The translations under genes were made by a program, and so were the position numbers. The notes beneath the pieces are model-generated. The model worked only from the letters and a program-made list of their open reading frames with translations. It was not told the origin of the DNA and ran no database searches. From Alviniconcha marisindica (Eukaryota; Mollusca; Gastropoda; Provannidae): a DNA stretch of 64,000 nt. The stretch spans positions 727,001 to 791,000 of the forward strand of contig JABMCL010000020.1 in assembly GCA_018857735.1 (NCBI GenBank), given 5' to 3'. Below, piece after piece: positions 1 to 14,753 of the stretch (within the stretch, counting starts at the first letter, position 1; the number at the start of each line of letters is the position of its first letter).

Positions 1-2428
1 AATCCTAGAAGTATTTGTGTATGTTTATCTTCAAAATTGGTAAAGTGACTGCTTTCTGTTAGTGTTTAATGCACTCGCTTGCCGGGATGTGCTTCCCAGG
101 CAAGTTTTGGCCTTCGAAAGTCAATCAAACTGACAATGAGAATGAGGAGGTTGGTAAAACGATGTCTTGATTATCGGTGTTACAGTCTCTTCCATTCATT
201 TCGATTTTTCTTCTTCTCCTTTGAAATTATTTTTTATTGTACTTGTATGCTTTTTACTCTGTCTTTTATTTTTTTTCACTAGCTATTTTGTTGTGACTCT
301 TCTCTTCTGAGATTTTTGGCAACTAACTTGGAACCAGATCTGTGATTTTGTAGTTTGCACAAATCTTCCTTTTTTGTTTTGTTGATCCCACTCACAGTAG
401 AAAGTAGAGGCAGAAAAGCAAGAGGATCAAAACTTGTTTTGGTCCTAAAGATGTTTCCTTGCTTTCTCCCCCCATGTGAACATCTATGCAACACAAGTTA
501 TTTTCAGCTATGATTGATTTGTAAATGGACTAAATGGGAGGAGGGCGGGGAGAGGAAGTGTGTTAACATTAGTCAAAATGAAATAATGGTTTCACCACAA
601 TCAACAGTTGAGTCCTGGAGTACTGGTTTTGTGTCTGCAAGAACAGGATTGTTGATGATGCACAATAGAAGTGGAGTCTTACTTTCTCACTCACAGTGGT
701 TTGTGACTGGTTGACTGCAGAGAAGGTAGACAGAAGTAATTGGTTTTCAACGCCCAGTCAATCATGATGGTTATGTTATATCAGGGTGGTGAGGAAAAGG
801 CACTTGAACAGTTGAAGAGAATGTGGAATATTTGTGTATCACATGATACATGCCTTGACACGAGATTCCAGTGAAACAAAGAGTGTGTATGTGTGTGTGT
901 GTGTGTGTGTGCGCTTTCACGTCATTTGTTTGTGCTATAGCTTGTGAACAATTTAGTTTTGGTTTTATATTGTGTGCTTGTGTGCCTCTTTGAGCTGCGT
1001 AATGATTGTGGATAACATATTGATCATACCGCAGTATTGGTTGCTTAACGCATGAAAGATATTTTCCCTCGTGTAATTTCTTGAGCAAATGCAAACTAAC
1101 AGAATAGGTAACATGTACAAGTTCCTTTGGCTTTGTGAAAGTCAACAAATCATTGCTTGTTTAATTAATGTGGATTGTTTTTTGGTGAGGGGAGGGCGGT
1201 AGGGGGGCAGTGTATGTGGAATATGCAATTGCTGTTTGGACATTTTGTCCTCCTCAGAGTTTCTTGTCCCGCTTTGATCTCTAAACCACAATGTCCTGAT
1301 TTTTAACTGATTTACTTTTTATTTGGTTCAGACTCCGGCAGAGGCTTTACCTTTACGGCCCTCTACCAGCCCCGCTGCCTGGTTTCTCGCTGCAGAAAAT
1401 CTGAAGCGTCAGTTTTATTTCCTTACAGCTGTTTGATGGCTGAGGTTGACACAGCCTGCTTGTTGCCAGTGTTGAGGAATGGCCCCAGTGAACAGTGGCG
1501 CCCTTCTTCTAAAATCACCCGAATGTTTGAAAGGAGACAGATCTTGGGCGACTTATTTTTTTACTTGGAAGTAAAGAGCAGTGGGGACCCTAGTTTGTGC
1601 CTCCCCCAAGTAGAGGTCTTTTGTTGTGATTGGTCCATCAACATTAGAGGGTTCCATCCATCAAGCAATGTCTCAGTATTTATTTATTTGGGGGGGGGGG
1701 GGGGGGTTAAAGGAACTATCCTTTGCATGCTAAACTTCACACTTGGAGGAGATGAAAAGAACGTGATCTGCAGTAAAAGATTTGCAACTGAACCTGCAAT
1801 TGATTTTATAAGTTTACTTTTTTTGGACACCATAACTAGCACTTTGTTTCATGAGCTCATTACCGCTCTGTGCACTCTTTTCCCATGCTTCATTTTGACG
1901 TCACCAAAATGTCTTTGGCATCACAGATAGAACATAAGGAAGATCCCAGTTTTGCATACAGGTCATGGAAGAAACGCATGTGGGTTGCAGTCATGTTTGT
2001 CACTGGTTGTATCTCTGTATGCATTCTAGAAACCAAGAATTCTGGAAAGTAATGTAAGTCCAAGAGAAAATGTGTGGTCTCCAATCTATTTTTAACTAAT
2101 ACCTGTTGGTGTTATTTTGGTAAAATTAGCTTGCAGATGAAAACAAATAATGCAAGAGACAAATCATGACAGATAAAAATGCATATATGAAACAATCATT
2201 TTTTTTCAGCAAATCTGAGAAGGCAAGTCCTTTAAACCATGTTTTCTGGAGTCTGGCCTTTATCATTTCTTTCTTGCCCCGATATGACCGTACTGGTTGA
2301 CTGGGCATAAAACACCAAGTTGCTTACTTGCTTCATTTAATTCTTTTCTTTCTTTAGTTTGGTTTGATTTTTTGTGTGCTGCACTATTTATATAATAGAA
2401 ACTTAACACTAACTTCTTGTCTGTGCAG

Positions 2429-2444
2429 AGATCGCTTTGTGAAG
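2429..2444 (+). CDS. Candidate 16-nt microexon upstream of the first clear ABLIM exon
   Basis: A strong acceptor (CTAAC branch-like motif, pyrimidine run, CTGTGCAG) is followed by 16 nt and a GAAG|GTCAGG donor. It would start with the last base of a codon and end in phase 0, which fits the phase-0 start at 2638, and would read D-R-F-V-K. It is far too short for homology, and the upstream exon is outside the window, so this is only a possibility. Confidence 0.25.
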
Positions 2445-2637
2445 GTCAGGATGGTCTTACAAGAGAGGCTCCACTGTATCTATTTTGATCTTTATATCTT
2501 GATCCTCCCCTCCATTCCCCCCCCTCCCCCCAAAAAAAAAACACCCCAAAAAACAAAAAAACAAAACATGATCTCCTGGGGTGACTTCTAAAAGTAGTGA
2601 TTGAACCAAAGACTGACTGAATTGTGACTGCTTGCAG

Positions 2638-2782
2638 GAGGTGGCCCAGCGGCATGCAGAGCCCAACTTTGGGCGTTTCTACACAACAAGTTACTTGGAG
2701 GGAGCAAAGAGTAACTACCTTCGTCGCTCCAGTAACTCCTCTGACAAGGAGCGATCAAAGTCTCCACATTTCCATAGACCCG
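2638..2782 (+). CDS. ABLIM: ABLIM exon 1 of window
   Basis: Acceptor CTTGCAG before 2638 and donor CCCG|GTGAGG after 2782; starts phase 0, ends phase 1. Encodes about 48 residues, including [11 protein letters not shown] and a Ser/Arg-rich stretch, [15 protein letters not shown], typical of the disordered abLIM linker after the LIM domains. A 31-bp minisatellite starts about 75 bp after the donor. Confidence 0.8.
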
Positions 2783-5700
2783 GTGAGGAGAACGCATTGG
2801 TCATTTTCCCTTTGATCCCAAGTTGTGGAAGGAGAACTCTGTGATCTCTCCTTAAGTTTCAAGGCCACATCACTGACATCTCCTGTGTTTCAAGGCCACA
2901 TCAGTGATGTCTCCATTGGTCCAAGGCCACATCAGTGATAGTCTCCTATGGTTCAAGGCCACATCAGTGATAGTCTCCTATGGTCCAAGGCCACATCAGT
3001 GATAGTCTCCTATGGTCCAAGGCCACATCAGTGATGTCTCCTATGTTTCAAGGCCACATCACTGATGTCTCCTATGTTTCAAGGCCACATCAATGATGTC
3101 TCCTATGTTTCAAGGCCACATCAGTGATGTCTCCTATGTTTCAAGGCCACATCAGTGATGTCTCCTATGTTTCAAGGCCACATCAGTGATGTCTCCTATG
3201 TTTCAAGGCCACATCAGTGATGTCTCCTGTGGTCCAAGGCCACATCAGTGATGTCTCCTATGGTCCAAGGCCACATCAGTGATGTTTCCTATGTTCCAAG
3301 ACCACATCAATGATAGTCTATGTTTCAAGGCCACATCAGTGATAGTCTCCTATGTTCCAAGGCCACATCAGTGATGTTTCCTATGTTCCAAGGCCACATC
3401 AGTGATGTTTCCTATGTTCCGAGGCCACATCACTGATGTTTCCTATGTTCCAAGGCCACATCACTGATGTTTCCTATGTTCCAAGGCCACATAATGATAA
3501 TTGTAGTGGGGTCTTAGAGCACCCTTTCCTTTCTGAAATAAACCCTAGGCATGTACATTTTATATTAAAGCTAAAACTGGCAGACATTAAAACACACAAT
3601 ATTAACATATTTACAAATTTGTCATCAAACATGCCTCCCACCCCTTCCCAATATACACATAAATGTGTGCATGCACACACACACACACGCAGGCACGCAC
3701 GCAGACGCAGGCACGCACGCACACACCACACACACACGCACATGCACGTGCACGCACATGCATGCATGCACGCACGCACGCATGCACGCACACGCACACA
3801 CACTACACATATAGATTTACTTGAGGCAGGCTGAAGAGAATGGGGAGAATGTCTCCTTTGTTCAGCTGTCCTATCAGGAAAACTGCAGTGGTGATTTCTG
3901 CTGTAGTCCATAGCTATGTAAGGAAGATGCATTTATGGCTACTTCATTCCATTCCAAAGCCATGTCAGGAAGACGCATTTAAGACTATCTCATTCCAAAC
4001 CATGTAAGGAAGATGTGTTTATGACTGCTTCGTTCCAAAGCCATGTAAAGATGATTGCAAAGCCTCTTAAGGAAGATGCGGTTGTTATTTCTTTGTCATT
4101 CTGTGGATTGGAAGGAGAATGCATAATTTGTGACTTCTCCTTTGTTCCAAAACCATGTATGCATAATTATTGACTTCTTCTTTGTTCCAAGGCAATGTGG
4201 AGCACGCAATTTATGACTTTTTGTTTGTTCGGAAACAATATAAGGAGAATGCATAATCTGTGACTTCTCCTTTGTTCCAAGGCAGTATGGAAAATTTATT
4301 TGTGATTTTTCCTTTGATCCACATGAAGAGAATAAATACATTGTGACTCCTTTGTTCCAAGTCATGTTAGGAAAATGCATTTGTGACTTCTTTGTTCAAA
4401 GGCAGTATATGGAAAATGGATTTGTTGTTTCCTTTTTCCACGCGAAAAGACTACATTTGTCACTTTTCCTTTGTTCGAAAGCTTTGTCAAGAGAATGCTG
4501 TTGTGACTTCTCCTAAGTTCCAAAACTTTGTCAGGAGGGTGCATTTGTGACTTTTCCTTTGTTCCATGAGTGCATTTGTGACTTTTCCTTTGTTCCACAA
4601 GTGCATTTGTGACTTCTCCTTTGTTCCACAAGTGCATTTGTCACTTCTCCTTTGTTCCACGAGTGCATTTGTGACTTCTCCTTTGTTCCAAAGTCAGGCC
4701 AGGAAACCTGAAGGAGATGTGAGCATACACAGTCATAGACATACGGACAGAAAAGCGTAAGCTAGAGTAGATCTTAGAATGACACTCACACAGTTAAAAA
4801 CTGTGTCATTATGTGGGAAACATAGTTCACATGTCTGTGCCTGGTTTTGTTGATGGTTGGGAGATGGACAAGAGGGTGTCAGTGATGGTCATGGGCACAC
4901 ACCGAGCATCGCTTTCCGGCACCTTCTTCCAAACTCTGCCAGATTTAGTTACGCCTCTGAATGGGCCCTCTTTATCTCCGCGCGCTGCTGTCCACCGATG
5001 TGGTCAGCGCCCTCCGAAAGGTTCGGGTACTAATAAGACTGTGGAAGCAACCTAGTGCCCAAGCACGCACGTAAACATGAGACGCATCCACCCCGGGTAA
5101 AAAATGAGTTCCGTCTTGATTCAAACGATTTTGGTTTGATTTGAGCTGGCGTAGCAACATGGTGAGTTATAAAACAAATGTCTGATATATATGAGTTGTT
5201 TGTAACAAACTTACTACTGTTTGAGCACCAACAAAAAAAAACTGCTCATTAGCTGACAGTTTTCTGGACCCTATGGCGTAACTAAATACAGCAGTGGTTG
5301 AAGGAAGGATGTCGTAAACCGGTGCTTGGAGTTTGGGTCATGGGTTAAAGTGGCTTTTGTGCTGACTCCTGTATAGGTGTCAGTGCAGACTAGTAAAAAT
5401 GATGAACTGCAAATTCATGGATCACCGTAGCATCCAGTTCTGAGGTATGTCTTCTCTTCTTTCAGCAAACTTCACATATGCCAAAGAGCCTCCAGATTTC
5501 CTGAAAAAGAAAGGTGAGTTGCGCTAAGACAAATCTCAGTATTTGATTCTACTGTATACTGTGAATGGCAGGAAGGTAGACTGGCCTGAGTATAGACTGT
5601 AAGTCAGTGTAACACTGGATCCAAATGTGAAACGGCACTGTAAAAGGCCAACATGTACTGGTGAAGCAAAACAATACATTGCAGTTAACTCTTTGCACAC

Positions 5701-8700
5701 CAGAAAATTCACGCAACTGACACAGTTTTACTGCTACTGGTGCAATGTCTGGAAACCTTCATTTTGAGAATGGAGCTCCAGTCTGGACTGAATGAAGAGT
5801 GGGAGTTCAGGCTGGACTCCGAACTCCGCCATAGCTGTAGCAGGGCTCCTGAGTCCTGTAGCTCAGCCTCTACTGTCCAAAGTGATCCTGTTTGACTGTC
5901 CTAAGTGTCCGCAAAATTTGTCTAATAGAACCTTTTTTATCTTCTTGAAATGTGAACACCTGGTCTTTAAAAGAGGAGTGGGGTTCTTTCATGAGAGAGG
6001 CTTAGAGTTCCGCTGTACTTGTGTGCTTATGGTTTACTCTCTTGCCACAACTGTTTTGTGTTCACATTGTTATATATATATATCCATCTGTGAAGTTTGG
6101 GCTTGACAGCATGATTGCTTTGTGTTGTTTCAGGAAGCGGAATGTCTGCACTTGGTAAGTTGGCAATGTGTGTGGGTGAGAGTTGTGCTGGATTAATTTA
6201 GTTTTAAATTTTTTTAAAAAGTTTTGGAAATGTTGAATACTGAATTTGAGTATTTTGAGATTTAAAAAAAAAACATTTTTTTTTAAGCTCTTGAGATTCA
6301 AAGTGAAAGCCTGCCATGATCCTTGATTTGTTGTTTTGAAAGTGGGAGGTAGTTGACTGTTGTGTGGACCTACTATAAAATGAGAGACAAGTTTGATGTT
6401 GTTAAAAATGTGTTTGGAATTTTAAAACAGTGTTACCGTTGCTTGAGAGGCGTTTCAAAAGTGCACGCCGTATATAAACTTGTGAGTCCATTTCTTCTTT
6501 GATGATTTGCTGGGTCCATTGCCCTTTACAGAACTTGCCTGTCCATTTTGTCTTGGATGATTGACTTAATCCCTAGACGTTTTTGTCCGACTCAGCAACG
6601 GGAAAGCGTGTGGTGAAGGTGCGCCGGAGTTCTTCCCCAGCAGACCTGCGCAACGAAGAGGCCATCCGCATGAGCATGTTCCCCAGCGCCAAGCCCAAGG
6701 AACCCAACGAGCCCGACAAAATTGAGCGTGATGACTGGCCAGGGCCTGCCTGCCCAGCTGCCATCTTGCCAGAAATCTGTACGTGGGATCCAGAACTGTC
6801 TTTATTTGGGTTGTAATGCGAAGAGCTGCAACAGCGCGAGGCCCAGAGTGCTCGTGCAGAATCTACGCACAAGGGAGTTAATTAGCACTCAGAAGATGAC
6901 TGATGACTTGGGTCTTTGGTGTTGTGCTTGTGAGATGTCTTGTGTGTGCTAATTAACTCCCTGATGCGTTGATTTTGTCATGTGAGAGTCGAGCGTGCTG
7001 ATTCAGTGGTTAGTTACTCTGGATTGTAGTGGGAGTCATGGGGACCGATTTGGTTGATGAGTTTTGAACTGTGTGATGAGAGTGATGGGTACTGATTTGG
7101 TTGATGAGTTTTGAATTGTGTGATGAGAGTGATGGGTGCTGATTCAGTTGACTAGTTTTGAACTGTGTGATGAGAGTGACGGGTGCTGATTCAGTTGACT
7201 AGTTTTGAATTGTGTGATGAGAGTGATGGGTACTGATTCAGTTGACTAGTTTTGAATTGTGTGATGAGAGTGATGGGTACTGATTCAGTTGACTAGTTTT
7301 GAACTGTGTGATGAGAGTGACGGGTGCTGATTCAGTTGACTAGTTTTGAATTGCGTGATGAGAGTGATGGGTGCTGATTCAGTTGACTAGTTTTGGGTCA
7401 TGGTGTGAGAGTTATCAGTTGGTATTGACTCAGTTGTCACTTTTGGATTCAGGTGTGAGAATTATGGGTTCAGAATCAAGCGTGTGCTGGTTTTATGACT
7501 GTGTGGGAATTACTATTCAGGCATGGGAGCAAAATCCCAGGTCTGTTGGGGAGAGGGAACCTGTACCAAACGGATGATTACTGCATTCAGATGGGCACCA
7601 GTGTGAGCTGTTTGGCTTTATTTTAGCTGCGGAGGGAAGTGGCATGGAAAATCAACAGTGTTGTGTAGGGCCTTTGAAGGCATTTGGAGTTAGCATGTGA
7701 TATGTGCGCTTGATTTTTTTCAGTGCGAGAACGCAGAAGAAGTCGGGGAGAAAATGACGACGATGAAGAGGAAGAGGTGCCGGAAGACCCGAAGATCCAG
7801 CGAGAAATGGATGAAATTTCCAAGATCAAAGACGAGTCTGGCATCGGCAGAGTGATCTTCCAGGAGTTATCAGAGCTGAAGCACAAGCCAGCCAGACCCG
7901 TGGACCCTTGGAAAGCCTCTCGAGTGCCCAGTGCCAAGTATGAGCCGCGATACCACACACGCTACCAGTCGCCAATGTTCGCCTGTAAGTCTTCCACTTG
8001 CTTGGCCAGGGCCAGCGTGACACAGAGAGAAAACTGTCCACATTTGTGGCCTGGTTTCAGGTTGGGGGCTGGTCGAGAACTGTGTCATATGTGCATATCA
8101 GTGTTTTTGTATATAATGTATATGTGCAACAAGAACCCTTCAATCATTGTACAGTGTCAAGTTTAGGTTAAAATTTTGTTTTTAGCTCCCAATTATATGT
8201 TTGCTTGTTTGCCTGTATTCATTTCATGTTTTATGGTGTGGCTTGGCTTGACAGTAACAACAGTTTTACAGTACTTCTGTGTTTGTAGCTCCATCCCACT
8301 TCATACTTTGCCTGTATTCACTTCTTGTTTTATGGTGTGGATTAGCTTGACAGTAACAACAGTTTTACAGTACTTCTGTGTTTGTAGCTCTATCCCGCTT
8401 CATACTTTGCCTGTATTCACTTCTTGTTTTATGGTGTGGATTAGCTTGACAGTAACAACAGTTTTACAGTACTTCTGTGTTTGTAGCTCCATCCCGCTTC
8501 ATACTTTGCCTGTATTCACTTCTTGTTTTATGGTGTGGATTAGCTTGACAGTAACAACAGTTTTACAGTACTTCTGTGTTTGTAGCTCCATCCCGCTTCA
8601 TACTTTGCCTGTATTCACTTCTTGTTTTATGGTGTGGATTAGCTTGACAGTAACAACAGTTTTACAGTACTTCTGTGTTTGTAGTTCCATCCCGCTTCAT

Positions 8701-9712
8701 ACTTTGCCTGTATTCACTTCTTGTTTTATGGTGTGGATTAGCTTGACAGTAACAACAGTTTTACAGTACTTCTGTGTTTGTCGCTCCATCCCGCTTCATA
8801 CTTTGCCTGTATTCACTTCTTGTTTTATGGTGTGGATTAGCTTGACAGTAACAACAGTTTTACAGTACTTCTGTGTTTGTAGCTCCATCCCGCTTCATAC
8901 TTTGCCTGTATTCACTTCTTGTTTTATGGTGTGGATTAGCTTGACAGTAACAACAGTTTTACAGTACTTCTGTGTTTGTAGCTCCATCCCGCTTCATACT
9001 TTGCCTGTATTCACTTCTTGTTTTATGGTGTGGATTAGCTTGACAGTAACAACAGTTTTACAGTACTTCTGTGTTTGTCGCTCCATCCCGCTTCATACTT
9101 TGCCTGTATTCACTTCTTGTTTTATGGTGTGGATTAGCTTGACAGTAACAACAGTTTTACAGTACTTCTGTGTTTGTAGCTCCATCCCGCTTCATACTTT
9201 GCCTGTATTCACTTCTTGTTTTATGGTGTGGATTAGCTTGACAGTAACAACAGTTTTACAGTACTTCTGTGTTTGTAGCTCCATCCCGCTTCGTGGACGT
9301 GACACGGCGCTCATGGGATGACCACGACATCCGTGGCTACCGCTCTGTTTCCACGCTGGCCAATCTGCCCAGTAAGTCGTCAGTTCATCATCATCATCAT
9401 CATCATCATTTTGTTTTATGCTGAAAATGCCCTGCTGTAAAAGTTTTGATAATTACCCAATTTCAGGAGGTATTGTGTAAAAGAGAAAGTGGGGTGGGGT
9501 GGGGTGGGGGCTAGATCTGATGAGTCTTGTTGACACACTGTGAACTGTCACTGTCAGAGGGGGAGCAGTTTTTCACATTTTATTGTGGCTGGCCTCAGTT
9601 TGGCCCATTCCCATTTAGCCCATTGGACCTATTCCCAGTTTACCAAGATGTGTTGAGGATGAAAACCGTCTTTATCACTTCCCCATTGAACCAGAAGAAG
9701 AATAGTTTACAC

Positions 9713-9774
<62 letters not shown>

Positions 9775-12248
9775 TGCATAAACCGAAACAACTTCTCATC
9801 GTGGTTCATTCGGAAGGCAGGCTGAGGCTTCTGTAGCAGAAGTGGAACTTGTAACTTGAACAGCATAAACAAAGTGTAGGCAAAGCGATTGTAGGCCAAA
9901 TGGGAATAGGACATGTCATTATAACAAGCATAGTTTGTATAACATGGTGTCTTCAGCTCGGGTGAGCAAATCATGCTTGGAAGCATAAAAACCATTTGAG
10001 GTTTTCCAGTGCGCTGTGTTGAGTCTCTTGTTCAGGGTATACCTTGTTGTTTGATCTGTGTAGAACACAAATGATTCAGCTGGCAACTCTGATCATGTCT
10101 GTACTTGGTCCCTTCACTCCTAATTTGCCACTGCTGCCATCACTTTTGAAGAACGGTTTGCTGAATTGTGCATCTAAAAGTAGAATGTGATATACATATA
10201 TATGGAATCGGAAGGGGTGGAGGACTGCAAAGAAAAGTGTGTATGCATGGAACTGTAAAGAGTTTGGGGTTGGAGCTGTCGTTTTGTTTGAGGACTGCAA
10301 GGAGACGTGTGTGTATGCATGGAACTAAGAGTTTGGGGTTGGAGCTGTAGTTTTGTTTGAGGACTGCAAGGAGACGTGTGTGTATGCGTGGAACTAAGAG
10401 TTTGGGGTTGGAACTGTAGTTTTGTTTGAGGACTGCAAGGAGACGTGTGTGTATGCGTGGAACTGTAAAGAGTTTGGGGTTGGAACTGTAGTTTTGTTTG
10501 AGGACTGCGAGGAGACGTGTGTGTATGCGTGGAACTGTAAAAAGTTTGGGGTTGGAACTGTAGTTTTGTTTGAGGACTGCGAGGAGACGTGTGTGTATGC
10601 GTGGAACTGTAAAAAGTTTGGGGTTGGAACTGTAGTTTTGTTTGAGGACTGCGAGGAGACATGTGTGTATGCGTGGAACTGTAAAGAGTTTGGGACTGGA
10701 GCTATGATTTTGCTAGAGGGAGTGAACTCCGTGAAATATCTCATCACGATTATGCCATTAGTGTTATTAATCTGCGTAATGGCAGCTGTACTGCGCTTTC
10801 CTGTACATTGCATCTCTTAGTGTGGGCTGTGTGGCCCTCTGTTGAGTATTGATTATTCTGGCATGTTTGTTTTTCTCTTTCTCGCAGCCCCGAAACCTGG
10901 CTACGGCCCTGCTTACGCCACACCAAGGGCAGCAACTCTCCCTGTGACGGGAATGTATGGCGGCCGAGATCTGGTGAGTGCACAACAACCTCTGCAACTG
11001 TGTCACTCTCTTTGTGTTCATTTAGCAAGGTCAAGGTAATGGCATTGATTGACCTTTGGTTTACACTTTTTCTCTTTTTTTTTCTGTCTCTTTTTTTTTT
11101 TTTTTTGAAGCAGTTTTGTCTTTGTTTCCATTTGATTTTTTTCTTCTTCTTTTTTTCTTTAGACTTGATTATTTTCAGTTTCTTTTGACTTAGTGTTAGG
11201 ACAAAGCCTAGGACAGGTATTGCAATGGACTGTCTGATAGTTTTCTAAGGTATTGTGATGGATTTTCTGATGGTTTTTTTGTCAGTCACATCCATAGTAT
11301 TTGTCTATTGGGGGTTAATGGTGTCTGCACTGCAGTATGTATGTAGATGATTAACATCACTGCTTGTTTGTCCTTTACAATACTTCTTGTGTGTATGAAA
11401 GTGTGTGTGTATGTGTGTGCATGTTTTCATCTATGTATGTTTATTCTGTTATTGCTGTCCACTGAACATAATCGTTTGCTTGCAGTCAGTGCCAAAAGAT
11501 TAGCTTTAGGCCCAGGTGTGTTGTGGAAGGGGGGTGGGGGTGGGGGGGGGGACATGTGAGTATGTGGGTGTGATTTCTGTGTAAAGGATGATTATAGGAG
11601 ATGTTTTTATGATTATAACCTTTTGCAGACTTACTTTGGATTCCGTGACGAAACCCAAGACTCGGAAGGACACCAGAGATCCAATTGTAAGTTTTCAGTA
11701 CACACATACATATATGTATACCTACAGTCTTGCAAATGCGATAAATGTCCATGGTACATATTCATTTGATGGTGTAAAGTTAACATGAAAGTGGCAACAA
11801 ATTTCATATTGCATGGATGAGTTTGCATTGCACATTGTCTTTTGTACATGCCCCAAAGATGCTGCTGTGAGCAACTTTATAATGAAAGCATCTTTAAAAG
11901 GCAAAGGTAGTCACAGTATGAAAAAAGATCTCTAAATATTGCAGTAATGCCAAGTGCTGTAGAGTGTTTCTTTAAGAACAGTTTGTTCACCAGCTTGTGC
12001 AGACTGTACTTTTAAGCAGGTCTGCTGACATTGATGTAATTGTTTGTTACCCTTGTTAGTTGTAAAAGATACCCAGCAGAAAAGTGGATTACAAATGACA
12101 ACAATGAAATCAAACAAACAAACATTTCATCCAGAGAATCAGGAATTTAAAATGTGGGTTGCTGGTAGTGACCTAAGTTTGACATGCAACACAGTATTTG
12201 TACAACTCCATTTTCAATTTCAGTTTCAGAGAGAGAGACAAAGTGTAC

Positions 12249-12317
<69 letters not shown>

Positions 12318-14714
12318 GCATACTGATACATACGTAAAGATCACCTAAGACACACCCCAGAATGACAAGAAATGTAACAAATGATGGTGACGATGATTGT
12401 GTTGTGGTTGCAGACACCTCCACCTCCACGCTGACAGGAGACAGTCTTTCCAGGGTAAGTTGAGATGTTTCACACAGCTTAGCCACTCTCTGCTTCTCGT
12501 ACATCTTGCCTGGGAGAAATTTTAGACTGCAGCGGAGATGGCGCTGACAGCTTGGGCTTTTGTGCGTTCAGAATTCAAGGTGATATTGGATTCTGCCATA
12601 TTGTTTTCTGGATAACATTAGAGTTTAACCATTCTCCTAGTTTTTGGTGAGGGGAAAAAGTTGAGCTGAAGCGAAGCTAGTTTGACAGTTTCAATCCAGA
12701 TGCATTATATCTTTAGGGTGTGAGAGGTGCACTTTGCATTTCCCTACCATTTGCTGTTTTCTGTTGTAGATGTTGTCATCTTCCTGCTGGACGTGAATTT
12801 TATTTTGTTGCCATTTTTTTTTTTTTATGAGAGCATATGTGTTTTCTAGATCAGTAGATGAGTATTTTTTCTTCTTTTTCTTGTCAGTTGGAATTGTTGT
12901 TTTATTCCCTGACGTACTGATGATGGCTCATTTGAACTGCTTGTGGCCAACAGGGTCGCAGTGCTGTGCCGAGCGTGGCAGCCTATGAAGTGCCATCCAT
13001 ACCGCTGCTGAAGTTACAGAAGAGTACCTGGCACACCGAGTGTGACCCTCCCGTAAGTGCTGCTATTCACTGGTGTAAATAAAAACAGCAGTGACACCAC
13101 ATTGTGTTCAGAATTTTTGGTTTTCTTGAAACCATTCTCAGTGAACCGTGACTGAAGAATGCTGAGCATCACAAATACATACCGTGATACGTAAACACAT
13201 GCTGCTGTTCATTGATACATTATTTACTGATACATGTCTCATCTTCATTCCTCTTCGTTGATACGTCATTTGTTGATGCGTGTCACACCTTCATTCCTCT
13301 TCATTGATACGTCATTTATTGATGCATGTCGCACCTTCGTTCCTCTTCATTGATACGTCATTTGATGATGCATGTCGTCATTTGTTGATGCATGTCACAC
13401 CTTCATTCCTCTTCATTGATAGGTCATTTGTTGATGCATGTCACACCTTCATTCCTCTTCATTGATAGGTCATTTGTTGATGCATGTCACACCTTCATTC
13501 CTCTTCATTGATAGGTCATTTGTTGATGCATGTCACACCTTCATTCCTCTTCATTGATACGTCATTTGTTGACGCATGTCACACCTTCATTCCTCTTCAT
13601 TGATACGTCATTTGTTGACGCATGTCACACCTTCATTCCTCTTCATTGATACGTCATTTGTTGACGCATGTCACACCTTCATTCCTCTTCATTGATACGT
13701 CATTTGTTGACGCATGTCACACCTTCATTCCTCTTCATTGATACGTCATTTGTTGACGCATGTCACATTCATTCCTCTAACGTTTGCTCTCCCGCCCCCT
13801 TGCCATATTGTATCCCCAGCCCTCCTCACCCCCTCTCCCCCCTGTAGTCTTTTTTTTTTTTTATATGAATGCATACTTTCCCTGTTGTTACAATACAATA
13901 CAATACAATACAACTTTATTGTCTCTGTGTAGAGAAATTTGCTTTCTGGACACAACAGGTGTGGCTAATGCAGCTTTTCATGTGGGCTTGCTGACATAGA
14001 ATAAGTCTTTACCCTGCTGGTCATCACAATCACATGACGCAGGTTCCTGTGTTGAGTGCCCGCAGAATATATATTAATTTCTAAGTTTATTTGACATTGT
14101 ACTTTGAAGCCAGACATTCTTGAAGATGTTGCAGAAGAACTCCACTAAAAAACGCTTCTCATCAGTTATAAATTGTGTTGCTGTTGACTTGTGTTGTGTC
14201 CAGAACTGTGGGACAGATTTTGACTTGTGATTTGGTGACTGACTCTTTTGAGTGAATGTAGAAGAACTTTGAATGTGTGGTTCACCAGGGGGTGACTGCA
14301 GCTAACAGGATGTTAAACTGCAAGAACTGACAAATCACACATAGTCATAATAAGCAGTGTATGTATCACGGTCTTTGCAGGTTGACAATGAAGTACATTT
14401 AAATGGATGTGATGTTTCAGAAGTTGTTCAGATCACTGATGATAGAGACTTTATTATGTATCTGGTACTCTTTTGTGTACTGCCTCCACCTCCTCGACCA
14501 TGTAGAGTGTGACGTTCAACCTGTCGTGTCATTCCTCATATTTATTGCAAAACTGTTCACTTATAAAGAAGTAAGCTTGACCCATTTATCTTTATTGGTT
14601 GATTTTTTTCCTTCTAGGTCTATGACTACGAAAAGCTGAAAATTACCAAGTTTGATTTACCACGAGATGTTGACCGAAATAAACTTGAGGTGAGTTCTTC
14701 CCTCTCTCTCTCAC

Positions 14715-14753
<39 letters not shown>

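Noticed and set aside
1433..1930. 165-codon + strand ORF and a CAG-ending acceptor near 1330
   Set aside because: No domain or composition support. The ORF runs through a G17 homopolymer, and no convincing donor follows the possible acceptor.
8176..9321. 381-codon ORF on + strand
   Set aside because: Product of a 99-bp repeat whose period is a multiple of three. It is not in the frame of the ABLIM exon at its right end and has no start context or domain.
9675..9995. ORFs of His/Thr or Cys/Val repeats over CA/TG tracts (also at 3611, 12147, 26807, 39503, 45011, 50604, 58773)
   Set aside because: Dinucleotide repeats are open in two frames by composition; not genes.
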